Assembly: GCA_034770075.1 (NCBI GenBank)
Contig: CM068387.1
Span: 80,291,971-80,355,970 of the forward strand
DNA length: 64,000 bases
Reading direction: 5' to 3'
DNA from: Aralia elata
Taxonomy: Eukaryota; Streptophyta; Magnoliopsida; Apiales; Araliaceae
The position numbers were made by a program, and so were the translations under genes. The notes under the pieces were generated by a model. That model ran no database searches. It had not been told where the DNA came from and saw only the letters and a list, made by a program, of their open reading frames with translations. Positions within the stretch are counted from its first letter, which is position 1, and each line of letters begins with the position of its first letter. Of the stretch, positions 11,778-24,700 are shown in pieces.

Positions 11778-12343
11778 AAAGAAACCAATACCCAATTCTA
11801 TTGTTCTCTCTCTTCTTCTTACACACACCCACAAAACTCTTTTAGGATTTATTAGATTGTAGCTTTTTCTAGGGTTTCAATTTACCCTTTTTCCTGTTCT
11901 TGGGGGATAGGGCCTAGGGAAAATTTTCTTGGGTTTTATTGCTCTTTACAGAAGCCTTGATCTTTTCTACTGACAAAAAGTACAATCTTTATTGATCCCA
12001 CAAATCCAGCACAAAACTGATGTTATCTTGTAAGAGAATTGTCAAAGGGAGGCATTGATCAAAGGCATAAAGTTTGTACCTTTTGCTGATTAGGGTTGAT
12101 TTTTGGGGTTTCTTTCTTAACCTTTTCTAAGAGGTTTCCTTTTTCTTTCGTGTCAATTTGAAATTCTCTTTCTCCTAGTTCATTTTCTTGTTGATTGGGT
12201 TATTCCTATCTTGGGAATTTTCCAGGAAAGCTATCTTCTTGGGGAAAAGCTAGTTTTTTAGTTTGTTCTGATTCTAGGGTTTAATTGACTGTTCCTCAAC
12301 CCCTCACGAGTAATTTGCAAAAACCCATTTGGTTACAGCCACA

Positions 12344-12436
12344 ATGTTGAAATCTTGGAGGACCCATTTCGCCTTATTCACCAAGAATTGCGCCTGCTGT
12401 GTAAGTTTGGTTCATATCCTTGTTTGTTTCATTTAG
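12344..12436 (+). CDS. Upstream ORF, 30 codons, in the PP2C leader
   Basis: ATG at 12344 opens a 30-codon frame (MLKSWRTHFALFTKNCACC then hydrophobic residues) ending in TAG 67 bases before the PP2C start. The frame contains TGT|GTAAGT, a good splice donor, at about 12400, so this stretch may instead be the end of a leader exon. No function is known; it could reduce translation of the main frame. Confidence 0.3.
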   Translation: MLKSWRTHFALFTKNCACCVSLVHILVCFI

Positions 12437-12503
12437 GACTTCTTTCAAACATTTGCTCTGCATATTGATTTTGTTTGTTGGACTCTTGAAATTGTATTGA
12501 AAC

Positions 12504-15141
12504 ATGGGTTGTGTTCATGGGAAGTGTTGTAGCAGATACCCTTCACCTTCAGATGGTCCACCATCTTCATCTGATGGTCAACAGTTTTCGGATGTTGATA
12601 ATAGGGAGTCTCCATATCCGGGCCAAGGGAAACATATAACTGCAGATAGGTCCATAGAACCTGTTCCTGTTCCTTCGCACAACTTTCAGTTAGACTACAC
12701 GGTCCTCACACAACGCGGATACTACCCTGAAATGCTAGATAAGGAAAACCAAGATTGTTTCTGTATCAAAACCAGCATTCAGGGTAACCCTAGTGTCCAT
12801 TTCTTTGGTGTATTTGATGGGCATGGCCTATTTGGAGGGCAATGTTCAAATTTCGTGAAGAATAGGTTAGTTGAAAATCTGTCAAAGGACCCTGCATTGT
12901 TGGAAGATCCTATTAAAGCTTATAATTCTGCTTTTTTAGCAACAAATAAAGAACTTCACAATAGTGAAATAGACGATTCCATGAGTGGTACAACTGCGAT
13001 TACTGTTCTTGTTGTCGGTGATATGCTTTATGTGGCCAATGTGGGCGATTCAAGAGCCGTGATTGCTGAAAAGAAAGGGAATCAAATTCTTGCCGAAGAT
13101 CTATCGTCCGACCAGACACCATTTCGGAAAGATGAATGTGAAAGGGTGAAGCTTGAGGGGGCCAGGGTTTTGAGTGTTGATCAAGTGGAAGGGCTTAAGG
13201 ATCCAGGTATTCAGTCATGGGGAGATGAAGAGACTGAAGGTGGTGATCCGCCAAGGTTGTGGGTTCAAAATGGGATGTACCCTGGAACTGCATTTACACG
13301 GAGTGTAGGGGATAGTTTGGCTGAGAAGATTGGTGTTTTTGCTGTTCCAGAGGTTTCAGTTGTTCAGCTAACACCTGATCATCAATTCTTTGTTGTGGCA
13401 AGTGATGGGGTTTTTGAATTCCTCTCTAGCCAAACCGTTGTCAATATGGTATGTAACAACTATTTTAGCATTGTAGTTTCTCCCACAGACTTGCCTCCTT
13501 TATGGTTCTTCTGTTTGCCACTATAACTTGATACATCACTTCACTTCATGTCTTTTTCTTGTTAAATGATCAATCTTATGAAGCTAGTTCATTTTGCTTG
13601 GTTGTCTTTCTAATTTAGTGTATCCACATGGCACACAGTAATGTCAATCTCACTAGTGGTACTTTTTATATGGTGTTTAGAATAAAAAAAAACTTGTCAG
13701 GACTGTTGTTTTTGGAGAACTTGCAGTTGGTTTTTAATAATGAACTTTGTTAAGATCACTTGGGCAATTATCTGACATTTTGAATAGCAACTCTAGCAAG
13801 TACTGAAGATTATTATTATCCAGAAGAAAAAGTAGTGAATATGTGTAAATAAGATAAGTAGAATTCAACATTAATGGTTCTAATATCATGGATTTTAGCC
13901 TTTTGTTTTCTCTTTCAGCTAATGAATTTAAATGTTAATATATATGATGTAGTACATCTGTGAAGATGCCTTTGAAAGTGGTTTCTCATCCTGGTTGTTG
14001 CAATGTTCTCAAGCTCCAGACAAACTACTTTCTTAGCTTCCCTATACACCACACTATTAGGTCCACCATATGTTACATGGACACTTCAAATTATGTGAAC
14101 TTGTGAAGCATGTTATACTACATGAACCAGACTACATAACATATAAATAACTGTGGATTCGTTTGATAATAGACTCCTGACGTACTATATACTACAATCC
14201 TACTTAGGAAATATGGCACGCTGTGATTTCAAAAAAAAAATAAATTTAATTCAACAGTACTCAAAAGGCCATAAAATGTGAATAGTGCAAAAACATAATG
14301 CTTGTGTACCTACGTTGTTCTGCCAAATGCAGCAAATCCTGATTTCAAATTTTCAATGTGTTGGATCAAAGGAATGCCTTTTTTCTCTTTAAATTGTGTT
14401 TCCTTTCTTCTTCTTCTTCTTTTTTTTATTTTTTGCATCGCTTGTTTCTTCCCTATATAAGATCAACCCATATGGATCTTCTTGGCAGAGCAGTATGAAA
14501 TTGTAAATAATCAATAGAATAATATGGTGATCCCTTGCTTGTTGATAAAGTATTGAGATTCTTCCGCTCAAGCAGTATAACTTACGATGAACAGATTTGT
14601 GTCGTTTAAGCTTATCGGTAGATTTTCTGTGTTGTAAATAATTAAGAAGGATAATGAGGAGATAGGGTGTTATATATCAAACTTAAGGTGTAACCCCTTT
14701 TAACATCTTTAACTTAGTTCTTCAATTCTTTGTAGAAGTTGTTTATGACTATTCTCAGCCTATACAAAGTGAAACCCCAATGAATCAGGAGCAATTTATT
14801 TGTGGTTTCTCATGCATGTATTTACGGAACGAATTTTGTATGAACTTGGTTGCCCTCGAATACAAGTTGGCTGATTTATGACCGATGTTTAAATGCCTTG
14901 TTCTTCAATCTTGAAATTTTAATTAATCTGTGATGACCACATATTCTAATGGTGAATTTTGTACCCTTGCTGATATTTTTGCTTCCCTGCTTTTTCTTCA
15001 CCTGTGCAGGTGGACAGAGATCCTCAGGATGCATGTTATACCATTGCTGGGGAATCGTACAAACTGTGGTTACAACACGAGAACCGGACCGACGATATAA
15101 CAATCATCATTGTACACATTAAAGGCTTAAGTAGTGTATGA
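12504..15141 (+). CDS. Protein phosphatase 2C, PP2C35-like
   Basis: Metal-dependent Ser/Thr phosphatase. Two coding exons: 12504..13448 and 15010..15141, separated by a 1561-base intron with donor GTATGT and acceptor TGCAG, give 358 residues. Motifs of the family are present: DKENQD near residue 79, FFGVFDGHG near 100, SGTTAITVLV, VGDSRAV, TAFTRSVGDS, and ASDGVFEFLS; the short second exon supplies ESYKLWLQHENRTDDITIIIVHI, holding the last metal-binding aspartate. The N-terminus MGCVHGKCC has glycine at position 2 and cysteines, so N-myristoylation and palmitoylation and thus membrane binding are likely. It is closest in my memory to the plant PP2C35 group (Arabidopsis At3g06270). The exon junction gives a linker about three residues shorter than usual (NM|VDRDPQDAC). 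It faces SAC3B tail-to-tail. Confidence 0.92.
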
Positions 15142-15775
15142 CATTTAACTTCTCCATTCAGCTAATCATTTGTAACATGAATCCAAAGTCTTAATACTGT
15201 ATTAGTATCTCCTAAATGCTAATATTGATTTTAGTTTCCGTGGCAATGATACGCTGAGAAACCTACATTTTAGTGGTCCCACTTTGGTATTGTTTTATTT
15301 TGGCCTTTTCATCCGTTTTATGTACTTAGCCTCACCATACAAAATATCCTTGTTCAATAATCTACCAGACCATCCATTTTGTGTTACTATCTCCTCTGAG
15401 ATTGTATGGTATAAAGATTACTTACAATATTTTATTTTATTTTATTTCCTTTTAATGTGCTTGCTAGCAGTTTCTTTACTTCATATTCAGTCATGCACGC
15501 TGTAAGCTTAAAACAGAGGTTGAATTGAAATCCAAGCAAAAATCATGTTAATTTAATCACCTACCAAGATCTTTGAAAAAAATTGAGGAATGATAGTTAG
15601 AGAAATAAATCGTGGGGGTAAAACTGGACAAAAAGAGGCCAACAGCAAAGGCTTAAACCTTCCTCGTTTGTAAAGCTGCATCTCAGATATATTTATGTAT
15701 GTATCTAAAGATTACAAACCTCTTCCTTTAGAAATCGACACATTGTACAACAAATCAAATACAAAAATTGGCATG
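15142..15775. other. Shared 3' region between PP2C and SAC3B
   Basis: A 634-base gap between two convergent stop codons, expected to hold both 3' untranslated regions. AT-rich; no further gene seen. Confidence 0.6.
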
Positions 15776-18700
15776 TTAAAAATATATCGACAACTTTTTA
15801 TCAATCATGTTCTGCACCATGTTACACTGCTCCAGCAATTTGCTTAATCTGTCGGCTTCCTTTGTAGCCTCCTCAACAACAACTGATTCAATGGCAGTAT
15901 CATTAAATCTATCCGTGTTACTAATGTCACCCAAATTACCATTCTGCGAATAACTCATTTCATTCTCCCTAACTTCAGTTTCATCAGTAGAATTTAGAAC
16001 TTTATTGTGGTTCAAAACCATCGTGGTCACAGGTTGAAAAGCTTCAGTTTCAGAAGAATGCAGCAAACTGCAGCCAACTTGAAGCATTTCATCTAGAGAT
16101 GGCTGAATTAAGAAATGAGGTGAGATACAACCTTCATTCTGTATGTTATCCAGACCTCCAGAAGTTGTAATAGTTGTATTATGCTGCTCCAAAACATATG
16201 CATTAGATAACTGCCCATTGGATATTTTCATCAACTTCCAATTGAAAACTCGTCGAAATATCATGACCCACTTCGGAACAATATAATAAGTCGACTCATG
16301 GAGCTCAAGCCGGGCACATTTTTGTAGCAAGACACGTGCTTCTTGTTTTGCTAATGACAGCCCCATTATCTGACTTGTCCGAGTCAAGTATCTAACTAGA
16401 CAATCTTCAAGTCGTGATCTCTGGCTCTCAATATCATTGCCCATTTCAGAACCTCTGAACAACCAAGATATGTTATCAGGAAAGGTAGGAAGTTTACAGT
16501 CACTTAATGCACGTGTAAGTGGTACTATTGCTGCAGCTGAGCTCCACCCCACATTTGGCAAATACCACTCAACAGCTCTACGCTCATCAGTATAATCCTC
16601 AAGTAAAGCTATCTCAGGACAAGGCCAACAGGAAGGATTTGAATTAGCTGCAGCAGCAACTTCTGCAATTGATTGATTCAAAGCTTCATTGAAAGCTGCG
16701 ATGCAATGTACTGGACTTGCATTGCAAGCATCGAGCTCATCTAGCACCTCCAAAGAATGATTCAAGTGTGTGAAGACCAGCTCACGAGTTTTCACCCGTT
16801 GAAGAACAGGTTGTGAGGGCGACTTGCTTGCCAGCCATTGTAGTCCCTCTCTTAGTAACTCGTCACTGAAAAAGCCATCAAGGTGTTCTGTTTGCTGGTT
16901 TTCAAGGAGAAAAACAACCAAAAAGGAACTGATTCGTGATTTGTCTATTTCATTGAGCCCCAATTCATCAGCTATGGTCGAAGGATCCATATAGTTCTGG
17001 CATGAATCACTTAAGATCAAGAGAGGAAGGCAAGAACCAGAGGGTAGAGACATCAGAAGGTTGTGCAGCCGCAGCTTTTGCAGCTCCAATGGGATGCAAT
17101 CATATACAAGGAACAAAATTGCACTTACACCAGCTACAGTCTCTTCCAGATTATCATATTTAGCATCCTTCATGACTGACAAACAGCAAATAAGCTCACC
17201 ACAGGAAAGAGGGGGTTGAACCCATTTCTTCCATATCGAGAGGCCAGTTGATGAAATTATTAAATCATTATCATCACAATTTCCGGCAGGCATAATCTTA
17301 GAGTACAACCATGATCCTGCGGCCAAACCAGAGACTTGGCTCCTCTGCTCCAGTTTGTCTGCATTTGGGCCGTCCATTTGAGAACATAAAACAACTTTCC
17401 AGCAAAGGCATTTAGCACCTGCGTTCCTTTCACTAAGCTTACCCACTATCACATCTGAAACATTTAGCTTTGCCCATGATTGTTCATGTTTATCATGCCT
17501 CTCCCTCATAATACGATGCATGTTAAACTTGCCAGAAGTGCTTGGTTGCTTTAGAAAAAGAAAAACAAATGAGAAGCTTTAGCAGTAGAAAAACCAACAT
17601 TTGAGAAATAAGAACATGAATTTGTAGGCTCAAAGATTAAATTTTCGAACAAACAACATAGGCAGTATGAGATACATGCACATACACATATACATTTGTT
17701 GCATGCACTTGTTATGACTGTCATTATGTGTTTGTCCCTATCTTACGCTATTCTCTAGTAGAGTGAAAATAGTCTGCAAATTTTAAGATTAATAAAGCAA
17801 CTCTATAATCGTCAACCAAATTTTTGGCCTTAACTCTAGTTTGAAATGGACAGTTGCCTTTTAATTTTCCTGGGAAAAAAAGACTGCTCTTTTACAATTG
17901 CTTTAACACCAATGAAAACAAGTGGTAAAACCTGTAAGAGAAAATGTTAAAGCAAGACGCCACATGTTACAATTGCAAATCATTATTGTTCACAATGACA
18001 ATCAGCATTGCTCACTAAAAACTCCAAAGATATCTTTTTTCAGATAAAAGAAGATTTTATTAGAAAGAAAGTACGTGGGTAAAATGTAAAAACTGCATTC
18101 ATACATTCCCCAAGAGATAAGTGTTCCAAACAGAATTATTTCAAAGTGACCTTCTCTCTCCACTGTACATGTCATTTCATGAAGACTGCAAATTTCTCAA
18201 TCTACGCGTGCACATGTACCTTTTTCTTCTCTTTCTAATAAGGAACTTATAATAAAACTACAATTTTATCGTATTATTTACAGAGCAAGGCAACAATGAA
18301 ATGAAACCCAAATAGAGAGTAGATAACAGGATGTAGAAAAAAAAAATTAATGGTTGTATGAAAATTTACCTCTTGATATTGTCGAATTGGAGGGCCCAGT
18401 GATAGCGAACTTAACGCAGCATCTGCTGCCAACTGTTTTTGCTTACGCAACTCCCTTTTTCTCGAAGAATGCCGTTTCCATATCCTAACCAAGAGAAAGG
18501 TAAGAACACAAATACGGGAAAACCTGCACTATTAAAAAAGCCAAATTGATAGAACAAGCTCTCAAGTCTCAACCTTAAGATTAGTTTGAGTTTTGCCTGA
18601 GCAAGTTCTTTGTCCTGATAAGTTGTACTAACTTCATAATTTTCTAATTCCTCATGAATACTTGTACATTCTTCATCATCCAAGTCTTTAACAAACACAG

Positions 18701-21700
18701 ACGAGCGGACTAAATTTTCTTCAGTTGAGTCCATTTGGAGAACTGGCAATCTCTCCGATTCAGCTCTTCTTGGCATAATTTCCAGTGGCGTTGCTTTTAT
18801 GATAGAATGTTTGTTTTTCTCAGGAGAGTTTTGGAAATGAATTTCATTGTTTGCTGTCTCAGCACCTATGCCTCTATGTTCCAGATATTGTAACGAGAAA
18901 TCCCCTAGTGAAGGACTCGCAGCAGCCACTTGATGGTCATTTCCACTCTGTTGATTAATTACTAATGCTGTGGGCATTGGCTTCACTTGCATGTCTTCTT
19001 TTGGGCTTGAGACAAGTTCAAAATCAACCATTTCCTCCTCATTGACCTGGGAAATTTCTGTTACACTAAGTTGAACAGGTTTAAGTTTTTGCTCATAAAC
19101 CTTATCCGAGCTGAGCTCTTTTACGTCTTCAGAGGAGAGTGGTTCCATCAGACAAGGAGATAAAACATCCTTAAACATCCTTTTTGATTTTTTCATATGA
19201 ACAAGTTTTGAGCACTTTAGAGTCAAGCATTTATCGCCATTTAGGAATGGACCTTCCTTCACCATATATGGCTCTCCAAATTCCTTTATTGAGAATCCAT
19301 GGTACTCTAGAAGGCTTTCTATGTCTTCCTCCTGATTCCAGTAAATAAAACATTCTTAAATATATAGATATCAGTCTCTTAATATATGGAAAAGAAAACA
19401 ATCTTGATGAAGCCGAAGACAAGTTACCTCCATCCCAAGCCATTTAGCAACATGGGCCACAGGTATGCCTTGATTATTCTGTAGACCGCAGTGTAAAGAA
19501 GCAAGTGCCTGACTACGTAACTGGTGAAAGAACACAATATATGAGTCAAGATTGATATGTGTCTGTGCTCATGTGCATAAACAAGCATAAGTGGAAGCAC
19601 ATTTACTCCCAACCTTTATGCAATAGCATGGCAAAGAGAAAAACTGGTGAGCACAATAATTATATATTCCCTCCGTCCCCAAAAGGATGACTGAAGGTAT
19701 AAATTTTTTTGTCCCCAAAAGGATGAGATAAAATACATAAAGTGAAGGGTGGCAAAGTCCTTTAGTGGGGTCCATTAGTATAAAAAAATAAAAATACTCA
19801 TCATTTTATATAATCTTGTGGTGGCACTAATGATAAATTTGGAACTTTTTTACTCTCTTTTTTCTACTTTAACTTTTTTTAATATGTGTGCAAATTGTGC
19901 TCTGCTCATCCTTTTAGGGACAAGGGGACGGAGGGAGTATTAACTTGAAAATAACAATACAAAGCCTTATATTGAGTGCACAAATTAACAGATATGATTC
20001 CCCCTTTCCTTTTTCAAGGAAAAAACAAGATTTACAGTAGTCTTATTGATTTTCAAACTCCAAAGGAAAATTAAAAAGGAGACTCTATTTTATTATCTAG
20101 ACTTGCTTTGGTAGCAGCATAGCACTAGCGGTCTCACATGATATAAGGTTTGATTTGCGGAATGGAAATCAAAATTGATTGGCTTCTCATAATTTTTTTA
20201 GAAGTTTTTATTTTTAAAAAGGAACCATCCCCGCCGTGTGCTACATCAGAACTTATGGTTACAACATAAACCCCCAATGCACTTAGTCCCCTGGCCTCAC
20301 CCATATCACACAATAATAATCATGTTGGACTTTTCATGTAGCAGCCTCTTGAGAACATTGAGATGAGTGGTTGTCGAACTCTCGGCCAAATAATCTTGTT
20401 GAGACTTAACTAGGAAACCACTGACTGTGATACCTCATGAGGTCTGTTACAAGCACTAAACCAGAAGTAGTGACCATACATACCTTTGCAAAGTGGGCAT
20501 GCATTAAGCATGCTTGAAGGTAGCTCGCCTTCCTCACAAGTCGAAAGAAGGCTATAAAATTACCAATTCTGCATGACCTGGAAAAGTTAATTAACAGATA
20601 TTGTTAGACTAACTCCAATTCCACTATGTCTACATGCATATAAAGAGATGAGACAACCTTGCAACATCACGGGCAAATAACACTTCTGGGGCTTGGCGTA
20701 CTTCTGGAGTCATCTTGGCAAGATCAAGTGAGAGCTCTGCAGGTTCAACCTAGCACATTGTTCTTATTTTCACAAACAAAATTGGATACAAAACTTATAA
20801 AACATGTTGCCACTGCAGATAACTTACTTTGTACCCTGGATGCTTGTCCAGTTTAAGTAGTGCATAATAACCCCTAAACTCCTTTTCTGTTGGCACATCT
20901 ATTCCATTCTTTCTGTGGTCATCATACAACTGGAACAATTCAACGGAAGTTTTGTTCATCTGTTCAATATTGAGGTGTGCATCAAATCCTTCTGAAAAGC
21001 CTTCTCCTTTTGTATATTCGCATAACTCGTGCATTGCTATTATATGAAGTCGTATCTGACACCATATTAATCAGAACCACATCTTAGTAATGGAAGATTA
21101 GACACATTTTTATTAGATGGAAAAGAAATTTTATTATAATAGCAAGAGAATACAAAAGAAAGGATGCCAACTCCCCCACAACAGATAAGGTGGAGAAATT
21201 CGAAGCCCTTAAGTTGATAAAAGGAGGGGAAAAAACAAGAAATTTTTTTTATAAAAAAATGGTACATTTAGACAACAAGGCTATAAAAGAAAAAAAATCA
21301 CACTAAACGAAAAAAAATACACAATTTACAAGTAGAAACCTAAATTCAATAAGAAACAGTGCACTACACGTATCCCCTGAAAATATAAGGGGGGAGGGGG
21401 GGGGAACTATTCTCTCCTTGTCATCAATAACTGTACACAACAAGGGAGTTTCAAGGTTGGATCCAATTTTACAGAAAATACACTACAGAAGTCCAAAATA
21501 TTTAGAGGCATTAGTCCTTTAGAAGCATTTCCATGCAACTAGAAAGAAGACACAACTTAGATGAGTCCTATATTTCAACATATGTCAACACTTTTTTATA
21601 CGAACTGTAGCATTAGCGTATAATTGTTGTAGGCAAGGAAAATTGTACCTCGCTCGATTAGGATTTTGTATTGGCCGAGGAGGAGAGAAATTCACGAAGA

Positions 21701-24700
21701 GTACGGGAAATGATCTAGAGTTTGTAGAGGAGAGAAGAACGGGTAGGCGTCCAGGACAACATGCGGCAGAACTTTAAAGAGAAAGAGTCTTCTTGTGTGT
21801 CTTGGAATTTTCGAGAATCAAAAGTCCTTTCCATTGAAATGAAGGGTGTTTTTATAGGGCTTCCTGGTAAGGATCATGTGTCTGACACATGTTTGAGTCA
21901 TGTGTCAGGTGAAATTCTAGAAATACCCTTAGTTGCACAAAGTGATGCCCAAATCGTCATGTCCTTCTAGCCGCCAATCCAAATTTCTCAACTATTTCTC
22001 ATGATGAGTTGCCTCTCTAAGTCTTCTGCCTCAGAACTCATGGAGGCCCCTCTCAAGTCTTCATATACAAGGTCTCATTGCTCAACTCGTACTTTTATTT
22101 TCTTCTTTTTCTATTCGGATTTCACGTCACCCGAATTCACCATCGAAAACTTTTGAGGTCCTCGGCACGACCTGGGCTAGGATAGAACCCTAGGAGGCCA
22201 AACCCTAGGTCCGTGCTTCCTTTGCTCTTCTTTCGCTTTCTTTCGCTTGTCTTTGCCTTTCTTGCTCGATGTCCATCCTTTTCTTGTGATTCTTAGCACT
22301 GTAATCAACTCATCTTGTCACGGAGGCTTTAAAGGAAGATCATTCCTAAATCCTCGTGGATTTCTTGTCTCTTTCCTTGGTTTCAATATCGTTGCTCCGT
22401 CATTGTTCCGCTCAAGGCTCATCCGACATGACATTCGGGAATACGAAGAGGTGTGCCCCTTAGGAGGCCAACCCCTAGGGTGGCCAAACCCTAGGCTGAT
22501 TAGGGGGCCACCCCAGTTTTCTTGTTCTTCCGTTCGTTTCCTTGGTTTTGTTTTCGTTCCGGTAGTTCAAATCAAGTTCAATCGGGAAAGTTGTTGTCAA
22601 AGTTTGTCAAAAGGTGGGACCACCTTGGGGTGGCCAAACCCTAGGGGGCCAAAACCCTAGGTGTTCCCCCTTTTGTTCATTTATTGTCTGTCTTATTCAT
22701 TTATTTTCGACTTTTCCGTTTTCATTCAATTCTTTAGGTCACATGTAAACCCTAATTTATACTTGGGCCCACAATTGCTAAGAAAGATGATCAATTAGTG
22801 TGATGTTCAAAGCATGATTCTATGCCACACTTTATAACAAGTCTAAAAACTAATAAAATGTTAACAAGTTTGATAGCTTGTAAATTATTTATACAGTTGT
22901 CAGGTAATTAAACGGAGAAAAGGACCAACCATCTGCTCCAGCATAGTGATCGCCCCTAGGTTAAATATGTGCTGCATCCTTAGATCCATCCGGATTGCCC
23001 TCATCCTATCCCACAAGAAGTTATACAAACCAAGAAACTCGGCATCATAAGGCTGATCTAGTAATTCAAGAAGATAATACATTGTCTTCTGCAGGACCGG
23101 CATGGGTCGGATAAGGTTTGCTTCCCTCTCAGCTGTCCTAGTGTACTGAAAAATTTAAACAAGTGTCCATCATTTCTCCCTATATATTTTAACTATGAAA
23201 CAAAGGAGCAGTTAGAAGAGGGGGGAGGAAGGCCTGCTTGAGAAGAGTACAAAGACAACCTTCTTTACAGCGAGAGATTTGCTGGTCTGATTTCTATCCC
23301 CATCCAAGCGTTCATACCGATCTAAATCTCCTTTCCTCTCTCGTTCTGCTCTTTCCGACTCTGAAAAATGAAGCAAGAAAAAAATGTGAGGTGGTTTCAG
23401 CATACAATTGAAAATTAGATGCAACTGCGGATAATAAAGTATTGAGTTTATACTCCTGACCTGTGAGTTGGGACCAAAAAGTTGGAAGACATACCGGGAC
23501 ACATCTCTGGACACAGTCCACTTATAATACTGGATGAATCCTGGCCTTCATAATCAGATGAAAAGTTGGCGTTGGGATAATCTGCGATCACATCCAAAGG
23601 ATCCCCAATTAATTTTTGCTTCTCAACCATAGACTGATCTTGTCCCTTCAAAGAAACCTTCTGATTTCCAATATCAAGACTGCTTGGCTCAGGTTGGCTT
23701 AGTTCATCCTTGAAGCGGGCCAAGCGCTTTGCTTTGGCTTGTAATTCTCTGCAAATCACAAAAGAATAACACGGATATATGATGAACTGAAATTTTTTGT
23801 GAATCATATGAGAATTAGGTGATAGATGGACTCCATGCACTTAATATTTTACCTTTCAGTATCATCTTGTGCCAAATAGGAATTGCCCTGAAAGCTTTTA
23901 TCAGATGAAGGTAAAGAAGGTGACCTACTCCTTTTTGGAACTGAGAAGTTAGTTGGCTTATTTGCAGCCGCTTCAGCATTAATAAAACGTGCAGATGGTG
24001 CAAAGGAACCATGAATTTGAGAATCAGGAGTATTTAAACGATCAGTTGACCTGGTATTCCACCTGAAAGGTGATAAAAATGGTCCACTCAAGGAAAATAC
24101 CAGAAAAGTTCGCTGGGATGAACAGCATGAAAGAAACAAAAACTTACAAATTCAAGAGAGATAGAGAGGGGAGGGGAGGGGGAGGGCCAGTCTCATTACT
24201 TTAACTGGGAACCATAATGATTACTTTAAAGAATCAAACACCAAGCGCAGTTCATTTTTTAATTATATACAGTGAACAATGCCCCTGCAAAGGAATAATA
24301 TGCAAAAGAAGTGGTATGTCCTGTAGTCTCCTTGAAGCTTCTAATCGTCTTTCTTTTACACTAAAACATGATTAGACATTAAGTATATGAAGGGCACAGA
24401 TATAAATGAATGTAACCTCAAGTCTGCTCAACCAATATACCTTCAGCTACAAAAGTTTTTTATATATATAAGTCAGCTACAGAAGTTATTTGTTTGGGAA
24501 ACAGGTCAATCAAATTCTTCCATATGATTTAAGAGTCGCTGTTGCTCTCTTTGCAACCTTCAAGGTTAAACTTCAAGTTTGGGGTCATGATTTTTAATTT
24601 TCCCTTGCAAAGATGATCACATTCGTGTTAACCAAAGGTTGCTGATGATCCACAAGAGTTTTGTTTTAGTTTTACTTGTACAGACTTCTTTCCTATACCT

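Noticed and set aside
22247..22660. A 137-codon open frame in the SAC3B intron
   Set aside because: Lies in the GC-richer LTR-like insertion; low-complexity repeats of GGQP-type residues and no known domain.
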